Translations under genes and position numbers: made by a program
Source: an uncultured Planctomycetaceae bacterium
Lineage (GTDB): Bacteria; Planctomycetota; Planctomycetia; Planctomycetales; Planctomycetaceae
DNA length: 6,968 nt
NCBI GenBank assembly: GCA_903898975.1
Contig: CAIUHT010000001.1
Coordinates: 1-6,968 of the forward strand
Direction of reading: 5' to 3'
Shown: one piece after another, positions 1 to 5,779 of the stretch
Layout of the letters: the number at the start of each line of letters is the position of its first letter
Numbering within the stretch: the stretch's first letter is position 1
Notes under the pieces: model-generated
Told to the model about the DNA's origin: nothing
The model's database searches: none
The model's input: the letters and a program-made list of their open reading frames with translations, nothing else

Positions 1-215
1 CTGCCACGGGTTTCCGGTTTTTGTCTGCGCCCCTGGCTCCTGGACAGCCACCGCGTTGTCGATTCAGCGAGCTCCGCAGCCGCAGTCGCGCGGGCCGAAG
101 AGGGCGCTGCCCCAGGCCGACCTGTCATTCGGCACTGGGCTACGGCTGGTGGAAGAACCCGCTCTGTGGGCGGGCAGGTCGCTGGCCCGGGGCCCACGTC
201 TCCCGGCCCGCACAC
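1..215. other. Spacer downstream of the minus-strand operon
   Basis: No gene is supported here. A minus-strand frame starting with ATG at 128 stays open to the left edge (beginning MTGRPGAAPSSAR), and two plus-strand frames entering from the left edge also stay open past position 200. None has recognisable family motifs. The minus frame has many A/T third positions, unlike the strongly G/C third positions of the neighbouring genes. It could be the start of a gene that runs off the window, but this is not decidable from 128 bases. Confidence 0.4.
151..174 (-). terminator. Possible weak Rho-independent terminator
   Basis: Read on the minus strand, CCCGC (174-170) and GCGGG (162-158) form a 5-bp all-GC stem with a 7-base loop, followed by TTCTTCC (157-151). 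It lies about 42 bases past the stop of the radical SAM gene, the right place to end the three-gene transcript. The stem is short and the T tract is interrupted, so this is only a candidate. Confidence 0.28.
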
Positions 216-1565
216 TCAGGTGTAGCGGACCGAGCGGAACTCGGGCTCGAAGTATTCGGTCAGCAGGGTGTCGACCTGCAGCAGGCCCCGCCGGGTCAGG
301 GTGATCTGTCCCCCGGCGGTCGAGAGATAGCCCGCGGCTTGCTGGCGTTCGAGTGGCCCGGCGAACTCCACCAGCGGGTTGACCCCGAACTTTGCCTGGA
401 AGGTCGCGGGGTCGACCCGCCCCTCTTTCAACTGCAGCACGAACTCGCGGATCAGCGCCTGCTGCGGGCTGATGCGGAGCGCGCGGTTGTGCGGCAGGTG
501 GCCCGCCTCGAGCGACTCGAGGTAGTCGGTCAACTGGTCGAGGTTCTGGTAGTGCACCCCCTGCACGTGGCCGAACGAAGCGACCCCCGCCGCCATCAGG
601 TCGGCACCCCGCCAGACCTGGTCACGATAGACGAAGTGGTCGCGGGCCGGGTCGCGAACCAGCTCTTGCGCGCTCGAAACGTGGTAGCCCCGGGCCCCCA
701 GCGTCTCGAACGCCTCGTTCACCCAGCGACGCTTGGTCGGCCAATCGGCGACCGGAGCCGCCTGCCCCGTCGACTGCATCTCGCGGGCAATCAGCGTGTT
801 GAACGGCAGTTCCATCTGGTAGATGGTGATGTTGTCGGGAGCCAGTTGCAGGGCCTGCTCGATGTTCCGCGTCCAGTTCTCGTCGGTCTCCCCCACCATC
901 CCCGCAATCAGGTCGATGTTGATCTGCGGGAACCCCACCTGCCGCAGCCAGTCGTACGCGCGGAAGATCTCGGGCGAAAGATGGGCCCGCCCATTCTCTT
1001 CCAGGATCTGGTCGCTGAAGTTCTCGACACCCAGCGACACGCGGGTCACCCCGATGTCCCGCAGGGTCTGCACCTTGTCGAGGCTCAGCGTCCCCGGCTC
1101 ACATTCGAACGTCACCTCGTCGGCCCCCTCCCAGGCAATCGAGGCGGCGAGCCGGTCACGCAGGGCACGCAGTTGCCGCGAACTCAGGTACGACGGCGTC
1201 CCCCCGCCAAAGTAGACGAACTGCAGCGGCCGACCGGCGAAGGCGGGCCGCTCGTTCAGCAGCTCCACCTCGCGGGCCAGCGCCTGTGCGTAGCGTTCGA
1301 TGTCGCGGGCGTTCTGATCGGTGTAGACGCGGAAATAGCAGAACCGGCACCGCTTCCGGCAGAAGGGAATGTGCAGGTAGAGGCCCAGCGGACGGGCCCG
1401 GTCCGCCGGTGGCCGCGCCAGCGTCTCCGCCAGCTCGGGCAACTGATCACGCCGCCACTGCGAGAACGGGGGATAGTTGGCGATGAAGTAGCTCCCCACA
1501 CCCGTCGCACTCTCGGTGGCGGGCGGGGAGGAGGCCGGACTGACAACCAGTGGTTCGGTGGCCAT
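216..1565 (-). CDS. Radical SAM protein, HemN/HemW (coproporphyrinogen III oxidase-like) family
   Basis: 449 aa from ATG at 1565. The radical SAM [4Fe-4S] motif CX3CX2C is at C69, C73 and C76 (context HIPFCRKRCRFCYF), followed by GGGTPSYL at 120-127, the SLGVENF strand near 178-184, NIDLIAGMVGET near 216-227, and a HemN_C-like C-terminal domain from about 365. This order is typical of the HemN/HemW branch of S-adenosylmethionine radical enzymes. True HemN has a fourth cysteine two residues after the third; here that position is F78, so oxygen-independent coproporphyrinogen oxidase activity is not supported. HemW-like heme handling or another radical reaction is equally possible. The frame stays open upstream to 1793, but that part overlaps the propeller gene; the ATG at 1565 fits the 31-bp spacing and gives a normal family length. 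No clear Shine-Dalgarno precedes it. Last gene of the three-gene operon. Confidence 0.9.
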   Translation of the reverse strand: MATEPLVVSPASSPPATESATGVGSYFIANYPPFSQWRRDQLPELAETLARPPADRARPLGLYLHIPFCRKRCRFCYFRVYTDQNARDIERYAQALAREVELLNERPAFAGRPLQFVYFGGGTPSYLSSRQLRALRDRLAASIAWEGADEVTFECEPGTLSLDKVQTLRDIGVTRVSLGVENFSDQILEENGRAHLSPEIFRAYDWLRQVGFPQINIDLIAGMVGETDENWTRNIEQALQLAPDNITIYQMELPFNTLIAREMQSTGQAAPVADWPTKRRWVNEAFETLGARGYHVSSAQELVRDPARDHFVYRDQVWRGADLMAAGVASFGHVQGVHYQNLDQLTDYLESLEAGHLPHNRALRISPQQALIREFVLQLKEGRVDPATFQAKFGVNPLVEFAGPLERQQAAGYLSTAGGQITLTRRGLLQVDTLLTEYFEPEFRSVRYT

Positions 1566-1596
1566 GGAGATGTGGGGCGAAAAGGACCGAAGAAAC

Positions 1597-2877
1597 TCAG
1601 GCCGCCGGAGCGCCAAAGCAGTAGAGCTTGCCAGTGTTCGATTCCGAGCCGATGACCAGGCATTTCTCCCCCACTGCGGGCGAGGCCGAGAACGGCCGGC
1701 CATCGGTGAAGCTGAACACCTCGGCCCCCGTCTCGAGCGCCAGCCCGTAGAGCTTGCCATCATGCGAGCCCACGAACACCCGGTCCCCGACAATCACCGG
1801 GGAACTGTCAATCTGCCGACGGGCGGTCATCTGCCACGCCAGCTCCCCCGTGTCGCGACGCAGGCAGTGCAGCTTCTTGTCCTGCCCCCCCACAATCACG
1901 AAGCGATCGTTGACAGCCGCCGAAGAGTGGAAGGCGACTTCGCCCTGCTTCACCCGGTACGTCCAGACATTGCGGGCCTGTTTCCAGTCAATCGCCAGCA
2001 CCTCGCCTCCGTGCGTCCCGACATACAGCATGTTGTCGACCACGGCGGGCGAGGCGACCAGGTAAATGCCCAGCGGCATGTCGGTCACCTGCTTCCCGGT
2101 CCGCACGTCAATCACCCGCAGGTGCGAATCGCAGCCGGTCACAAACGTGTGTCCGTCGGCAATCGCCGGGGAGCAGTTCACCATCCCCTCGGTCGCGAAC
2201 TTCCACACCAGCTCCCCCGACCCCGCGTCCAGGCAGTACAGGTTGTTGTCGTGCGAGCCAAACAACAGCTTGCCATCGAAGAACGAAGCCCCGCTCACAA
2301 TCGGCGCCCCGCCCCCCTGCGGATCATCGGGATTCGTGCTGTAGGTCCACCGCGGCTTGCCCGTCTGCAGATCGACCGCGTGAAACAGCCCCTCTTCGTC
2401 CCCCAGGTACAGCGTCTCGCCCGAGATCGACACCGGCGCCTTGAACCCCGGGATGAACTTGCTCGTGTCGGGCTCGGGACGCGAACGGTACGTCCACAGC
2501 CTCCGACCGGTCAGCCGATCCAGTGCGAAAATCTCTCCATTCAACGACGCGGCGAACACCCGGTCCCCCACAATCGCCGCGGTCGAGGTGATCATCCCAT
2601 CCTTCGGGCCTGCCTCGACCTCCCACAGCTTCACCAGCTTGTCGGGCAGCGTCGTCGTCGCCACCCCGCGCTGCGAATTGCCATTCCGAAAGCTCGCCCA
2701 GCTCTCGGGACCGGGCGGAGCGGCCAGCACCGGCAGCCCCGCGGTCGGCCCACCAGCCACCAGCGCAGCCGAGCCCGCGGCCAGCCACCGCAGCGTCTCC
2801 CGGCGGTTCAGCATCAGCCCCGGAGCGAAGCTGTTGGCCCGGCGTGAATCAGGTCGGGGGGCAGAGGGGAGGGACAT
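1597..2877 (-). CDS. Tat-exported PQQ-like beta-propeller repeat protein
   Basis: 426 aa. The N-terminus has a twin-arginine signal: R25-R26 in LNRRETLRWLAAG, an Ala/Gly-rich core to about residue 43, and a plausible cleavage site after VLA at 50-52. The rest is a chain of PQQ-type blades whose closing strands can be read as repeated A(L/V)D-x-TG-x-x-x-W motifs: ALDRLTGRRLWTY (118-130), AVDLQTGKPRWTY (167-179), CLDAGSGELVWKF (215-227), VIDVRTGKQV (255-264), AIDWKQARNVWTY (295-307), CLRRDTGELAWQM (338-350), and a final degenerate blade near 379-390. This predicts a periplasmic seven- or eight-bladed propeller resembling BamB or quinoprotein dehydrogenases; no catalytic residues identify an enzyme. 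The ATG at 2877 directly follows the upstream stop (TGAATG), suggesting coupling, with GAAAGGG about 8 bases before it. ATG at 2814 gives a more standard Tat leader (MLNRRETLRW) and is a real alternative. Confidence 0.9.
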   Translation of the reverse strand: MSLPSAPRPDSRRANSFAPGLMLNRRETLRWLAAGSAALVAGGPTAGLPVLAAPPGPESWASFRNGNSQRGVATTTLPDKLVKLWEVEAGPKDGMITSTAAIVGDRVFAASLNGEIFALDRLTGRRLWTYRSRPEPDTSKFIPGFKAPVSISGETLYLGDEEGLFHAVDLQTGKPRWTYSTNPDDPQGGGAPIVSGASFFDGKLLFGSHDNNLYCLDAGSGELVWKFATEGMVNCSPAIADGHTFVTGCDSHLRVIDVRTGKQVTDMPLGIYLVASPAVVDNMLYVGTHGGEVLAIDWKQARNVWTYRVKQGEVAFHSSAAVNDRFVIVGGQDKKLHCLRRDTGELAWQMTARRQIDSSPVIVGDRVFVGSHDGKLYGLALETGAEVFSFTDGRPFSASPAVGEKCLVIGSESNTGKLYCFGAPAA

Positions 2878-4080
2878 TCACAGGGCCCTTTCGTACAGCA
2901 GTTGGAAATCGGCCTGAGTGAGCGGCCGGGGATTGAACTTCCCGGTCCACTGTTGGGTCGCCTGGGTGGCCAGCTGCGGAATCAGGTCGGCAGTGACCCC
3001 GCAGGCGCTCAGCCGGGTTGGCAACGCCCCCTGCTCCAGCAGCCCGGTCAGCCGCTGGGCCAGCCGGTCCCCCGCGTCCGTCGCCTCGGGACGGTCAAAT
3101 CCCAGGGTCTGCATCAGCGGCGCATACAGGGCGGGAGCAGCCGCCTGATTGTAGCGCACCACGTGCGGCAGCATCACTCCCACGGCAATCCCGTGCGTCA
3201 GGCCGCACAGGGCCGACAGCGGGTTGGCACAGGCGTGGGCGGCTCCGAGCATCGAGTTCTCGATCGCCATCCCCGCCAGGTGCGCCCCCCACAGCATGTC
3301 GCCCCGGGCCGCCGTGTCCTGGGGCTGGGCCAGTACCTGCGGAAAAGCGGCAACCAACAGCCGGGCCGCCTGTTCGGCGAACACGGTCGAAAGTGGAGTC
3401 CGGCGGGTCGAGACAAACGACTCGACCGCATGACTGATGGCATCGATGCCGGTGACCGCGGTGACCGAACGGGGCAGCGTGAGGGTCAGTTCGGGGTCCA
3501 GCAGGGCGATGCGGGGGGCCGCCCCGGGGTCGCCACAGGCCATTTTGTTATGTGTTTCGGCGTGGGCGATAATCGCGTACGACTGCGCCTCGCTGCCCGT
3601 GCCCGAGGTGGTCGGGACCGCCAGCACCGGCAGCAGCGGCCGGGTCGCCTTCGCGTAGCCCCAGTAGTCTTCCATCCGGCCACCATTCGAGAGCAGAAAG
3701 CTCGCTCCCTTGGCGCAGTCGAGACTGCTGCCCCCCCCCAGCCCAAGCATCAGATCGCAGCGGGCCTCTCGGGCCACCGTAACCGCCCGGTCCACATCGA
3801 CTGTCGTGGGGTTTTCGTGCACGTCATCGAAGCAGGCGACTTCCAGCTGCGCCTCGCGCAGCAGCTGCACCGCCCGGTCGAGATGCCCCACCGACCGCAG
3901 GCCAGGGTCGGAAACCAGCAGCACCCGGGTCCCGCCCAGTTCCCGGGCCAGGGCTCCCAGCCGGGCGAACACCCCCGGGCCGAACACCACGCGGGTGCGG
4001 GGCTGAAAATCGAGCGGTGTCAGGCCCGCGGGCAGCGATTCGCCCGAAGGAGTGGTGGCGGGCTGAGAGGGGGCCGACAT
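2878..4080 (-). CDS. Iron-containing (group III) alcohol dehydrogenase
   Basis: 400 aa, close to the usual length for this family of NAD(P)-dependent cytosolic dehydrogenases acting on alcohols or aldehydes. The N-terminal nucleotide domain carries GLGGGSSLDCAKG (113-125) and PTTSGTGSE (156-164). The metal-binding set of FucO-type enzymes is complete: D213 and H217 (GIDAISHAVE), H282 (GAAHACANPLS) and H296 (LTHGIAVG), with the expected 14-residue gap between the last two. The catalytic fold therefore looks intact; the substrate cannot be read from sequence. Start is ATG at 4080, giving a roughly 24-residue Ser/Pro-rich extension before the first conserved strand (TRVVFGPG); no Shine-Dalgarno is visible. 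It is the first gene of the operon, its stop abutting the propeller ATG. The coding strand contains a run of nine G residues inside the GGGSS motif. Confidence 0.94.
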   Translation of the reverse strand: MSAPSQPATTPSGESLPAGLTPLDFQPRTRVVFGPGVFARLGALARELGGTRVLLVSDPGLRSVGHLDRAVQLLREAQLEVACFDDVHENPTTVDVDRAVTVAREARCDLMLGLGGGSSLDCAKGASFLLSNGGRMEDYWGYAKATRPLLPVLAVPTTSGTGSEAQSYAIIAHAETHNKMACGDPGAAPRIALLDPELTLTLPRSVTAVTGIDAISHAVESFVSTRRTPLSTVFAEQAARLLVAAFPQVLAQPQDTAARGDMLWGAHLAGMAIENSMLGAAHACANPLSALCGLTHGIAVGVMLPHVVRYNQAAAPALYAPLMQTLGFDRPEATDAGDRLAQRLTGLLEQGALPTRLSACGVTADLIPQLATQATQQWTGKFNPRPLTQADFQLLYERAL

Positions 4081-4191
4081 GCGGGCGCGGTGCGTGGGGA
4101 AGGCGGGAGGCGGGGATGGGAAGCGTCGGGATCAGGACCGGCAGGTCAGTGGCCCGAACCTCCCGTCAATCAGCCGCCGGAGGGTGTCGTG

Positions 4192-4221
4192 ATTCTAAAC
4201 CCCCTCTCGGGGAAACCGCAA
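4192..4221 (-). promoter_or_regulatory. Candidate promoter of the dehydrogenase operon, with internal dyad
   Basis: On the minus strand TTGCGG (4221-4216) is separated by 18 bases from TAGAAT (4197-4192). The -10 matches TATAAT at five of six positions and the -35 matches TTGACA at three. Transcription would start near 4185, leaving about 105 bases of leader. The spacer contains CCCC-GAGA-GGGG (4212-4201), which could be an operator dyad. Read instead as RNA it is a 4-bp stem with a GNRA loop followed by GTTT, a poor terminator alternative. Confidence 0.35.
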
Positions 4222-4253
4222 ACTCCGCAGTCGATTCCGCCACGCCAGCCCTG

Positions 4254-4397
4254 CCGGACGCAGCGAACAGTCGACTTGGCGATCGGTCAACTTGGCGAAC
4301 AGTCAACTTGGCGACCAGTCAACTTGGCGACCAGTCAACTTGGCGAACAGTGGGCAGTGCGAACTGCCAGCTGGGCCAACCGCCCACTGGGCCAACC
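4254..4397. repeat. 16-bp tandem repeat array, about nine units with decayed edges
   Basis: Five strong units start at 4270, 4286, 4302, 4318 and 4334, with consensus GTCAACTTGGCGAACA. Two are identical to it (4286, 4334), two differ by one base (4302, 4318; GACCA ending), and the first (4270) matches 13 of 16. Keeping the same 16-base phase, the units at 4350, 4366 and 4382 still match about 9, 11 and 11 positions, and the one at 4254 ends in a perfect GCGAACA. The units at 4366 and 4382 resemble each other (both end ACTGGGCCAACC or GCTGGGCCAACC). So the array has a conserved centre and decayed ends. Each unit contains the short near-dyad CAACTTG. It lies upstream of the candidate dehydrogenase promoter. 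Confidence 0.9.
4353..4368. repeat. Small perfect hairpin inside the decayed repeat unit
   Basis: GGCAGT (4353-4358) and ACTGCC (4363-4368) form a perfect 6-bp stem with loop GCGA on the plus strand (a GNRA type) or TCGC on the minus strand. No T tract follows on either strand, so it is not an intrinsic terminator. It could protect the 3' end of the APS reductase-like transcript. Confidence 0.5.
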
Positions 4398-4481
4398 GCC
4401 CGACCCTGCCAGCAGGCCGAGCAGCCACGCCCGCGCTCGCGCCAGGCCACGCCCGCGAATGCCCCCCGGGCTGGCCCGAGC

Positions 4482-5273
4482 TCAGATCGCGAAATCGACC
4501 TTCCGCCCCAACAGCCGGTCCACCAGGTCCGAATCCAGCTCGATCGGGTCGTTGTCGGGGCGGCCCATGTCGGACGGGTTGATCCCGCAGTACATCGCCC
4601 ACGGTCCCAGGTGACGCCACCGCCCGGCTCGCTTCGGTTCATCGGGCAACACGGGCGTGGTGCACCGGCTGCAGCCAATGGTGGAATACCCCTGGTGATG
4701 CAGCGGATTCACAATCACCTTGTGCTCAGCCAGGTACGCCCGGAAGGGCTCGTCGTCAAAATTCGCCAGCAGGTTCACCCGCACGCAGTTCAGTGGACGG
4801 TCAATCGCCAGGATCGGGGTCTTGCTCCGCCGTTCCCCATCGCTCCGCCGCAGGCTTCCCAGCAGCGCGTCGTACTGGCCGCGCATCTTCAGCAGTGGCT
4901 GCGTCTTCCGCAGATCGCAGCACTTCAACTGCCCATCCACGGTCAGGTACAGAATTCCCAGTTCCGCTGTCTGCTGCTCCATCGTCTGGTCGGGAGTCAG
5001 CGAGATCACCTCCAGCCCGTACTCGCGCACAATCCGATCGCGCGTCTCCAGCGTCTCGGGAAAGTGCACGCCGGTATCCACAAACAGCACCGGCAGCTTG
5101 TGCCCCGCTTTCGACGCCATGTGGCAGACCACCGACCCGGCCTGCTGCATCGCCGACAGAATGGCCAGCCGCTTGCCAAACATCGACACCGCCCAGTCCA
5201 GGATCTCACGCGGCGAACGGGACTCCAGGCTTTCATTCAGCCCGGTCAGGTCGGATTGTTTGAGGGCAGCCAT
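4482..5273 (-). CDS. cysH: APS/PAPS reductase family protein (CysH-like, 4Fe-4S type)
   Basis: 263 aa from ATG at 5273. Assimilatory APS reductases reduce adenosine 5'-phosphosulfate to sulfite and AMP in the cytosol. Family signs: FVDTGVHFPETLETRD (64-79); the paired cysteines C118-C119 in KCCDLRKTQPLL; CSRC at 201-204; RAGRW at 215-219; and C229. The CC...CXXC set binds the [4Fe-4S] cluster that marks APS-preferring enzymes. C229 sits 25 residues after the last cluster cysteine, where the family keeps its catalytic cysteine, but the usual ECGLH is YCGIN. The nucleotide loop reads LSAMQQAGSVV, without the acidic residue common in the family. About 34 residues follow the tail motif. A GTG at 5327 would extend the protein by 18 residues of low-complexity sequence and would lie upstream of the candidate -10, so ATG 5273 is preferred. 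The family is secure; the activity is less so. Confidence 0.88.
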   Translation of the reverse strand: MAALKQSDLTGLNESLESRSPREILDWAVSMFGKRLAILSAMQQAGSVVCHMASKAGHKLPVLFVDTGVHFPETLETRDRIVREYGLEVISLTPDQTMEQQTAELGILYLTVDGQLKCCDLRKTQPLLKMRGQYDALLGSLRRSDGERRSKTPILAIDRPLNCVRVNLLANFDDEPFRAYLAEHKVIVNPLHHQGYSTIGCSRCTTPVLPDEPKRAGRWRHLGPWAMYCGINPSDMGRPDNDPIELDSDLVDRLLGRKVDFAI

Positions 5274-5317
5274 GCCGAAACCGGGATCTCCAGGAGAGGG
5301 ACGCAAACACGGGCGGG

Positions 5318-5346
5318 ATCGTATCACAGCCCCAATTTGGGGGAAA
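5318..5346 (-). promoter_or_regulatory. Candidate promoter of the APS reductase-like gene
   Basis: On the minus strand TTTCCC (5346-5341) is followed after 17 bases by TACGAT (5323-5318), which matches TATAAT at four of six positions. The -35 is poor. Start would be near 5311, with a leader of about 38 bases before the ATG at 5273. The spacer holds the inverted repeat CCCCAA-T-TTGGGG (plus-strand 5330-5342), similar in kind to the dyad in the dehydrogenase promoter candidate. Confidence 0.28.
5330..5342. repeat. Perfect inverted repeat CCCCAA-T-TTGGGG
   Basis: Six-base arms around a single central T at 5336. A one-base loop cannot form a hairpin, so if functional it would be a protein-binding dyad rather than an RNA structure. 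It lies 57-69 bases upstream of the APS reductase-like start. Confidence 0.6.
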
Positions 5347-5366
5347 CATCGGTTCCCGCGCCGGAC

Positions 5367-5404
5367 GGGGTTCGGGTCTCGGGGTTTGTGGTTTGGGGTT
5401 TGGG
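5367..5404 (+). repeat. Telomere-like G-tract cluster, possible G-quadruplex
   Basis: Five G runs of three or four lie on the plus strand at 5367-5370, 5374-5376, 5381-5384, 5395-5398 and 5402-5404, separated mainly by T (loops 3, 4, 10 and 3; the long loop contains a further GG at 5390-5391). The right half reads as GGGGTTT-type repeats. It sits between the HIT stop and the APS reductase-like start, on the template strand for both genes. Strict G3-N1-7 rules fail at one loop, so folding is plausible but unproven. Confidence 0.5.
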
Positions 5405-5434
5405 CTTCACCAGCTCACTGGCTCCCCGCTTGGT

Positions 5435-5779
5435 TCAGCCTGGGGGCCAGTTCAGGCCACGCCCGGCCAAGAGGTGCAGGTGCAGGTGCGGAACTGTCTG
5501 CCCGCCGTGGTTCCGCGTGTTGATCACCACCCGGTATCCCGTCGAGGCCACCCCCAGCGTCTCGGCGACCCGCCGCACCGTCTGCAGCAGGTGTCCCAAC
5601 AGCTCGGTGTCGTCATCCCCCGCGTCGGCCAGCGACTCAATCTCCTTGCGGGGAATAATCAGCACATGCTGCGGAGCCTGCGGACGCACATCCCGAAACG
5701 CCAGGCAGTGCTCGTCCTGGTACAGGATGTCGGCGGGAATCTCCCCGTCGATGATCTTCTTGAAAATTGTCTTCGCCAT
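5435..5779 (-). CDS. HIT family protein, HINT branch (nucleoside phosphoramidase/hydrolase-like)
   Basis: 114 aa, the normal size for bacterial HINT-type proteins. It opens with MAKTIFKKIIDGEIPADILY and FRDVRPQAPQHVLIIPRK (28-45), and ends with GGQTVPHLHLHLLAGR (92-107) plus the HINT-typical end NWPPG. The histidine triad is H98, H100 and H102 in the H-phi-H-phi-H-phi-phi pattern, with H102 in the position of the nucleophile. N90 and H91 match the usual active-site surroundings. Family members hydrolyse purine nucleotide conjugates such as AMP-amidates, and some act on adenosine 5'-phosphosulfate. Start is ATG at 5779; GGGGAG lies about 11 bases upstream, and the frame's longer extension to 5926 has no family similarity. 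It is 161 bp upstream of the APS reductase-like gene on the same strand and divergent from obgE. Confidence 0.94.
   Translation of the reverse strand: MAKTIFKKIIDGEIPADILYQDEHCLAFRDVRPQAPQHVLIIPRKEIESLADAGDDDTELLGHLLQTVRRVAETLGVASTGYRVVINTRNHGGQTVPHLHLHLLAGRGLNWPPG

Larger units (their letters stand above)
4081..4481. other. 400-bp spacer between APS reductase-like and dehydrogenase genes
   Basis: No protein gene is supported. Reading in the direction of transcription (minus), it holds the 16-bp tandem array at 4254-4397, a small hairpin at 4353-4368, a candidate promoter at 4192-4221 with an embedded CCCC/GGGG dyad, and a leader of about 100 bases before the dehydrogenase start. The long plus-strand frame crossing this region is interrupted in reading sense by the 16-bp periodicity, which does not keep codon phase. 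Confidence 0.6.

Noticed and set aside
1630..1650. GTTCGATTCCGA resembling a tRNA T-arm
   Set aside because: It lies within the propeller coding sequence, and no acceptor or anticodon stem can be built around it.
21..1655. Long plus-strand open frame of 544 codons antisense to the radical SAM gene
   Set aside because: It is rich in Arg, Pro, Gly and Gln with no family motifs, and the opposite strand encodes a complete, recognisable enzyme. Long antisense frames are common in GC-rich DNA.
1516..2847. Plus-strand open frame of 443 codons antisense to the propeller gene
   Set aside because: Low-complexity Arg/His/Pro/Gln composition; the minus strand carries clear PQQ repeats and a Tat signal.
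4254..4402. CRISPR array or plasmid iteron origin
   Set aside because: Units are directly adjacent with no unique spacers and no cas genes, so not CRISPR. No replication initiator gene or AT-rich region is nearby, so an origin is not supported.
2902..4614. Plus-strand open frame of 570 codons antisense to the dehydrogenase and the spacer
   Set aside because: It crosses the 16-bp array, which does not keep codon phase, and has no recognisable domain. The minus strand encodes an intact metal-dependent dehydrogenase.
5274..5327. GTG start extending the APS reductase-like protein by 18 residues
   Set aside because: The extension is low complexity and unlike family N-termini, and it would begin upstream of the candidate -10; ATG 5273 gives a standard length.
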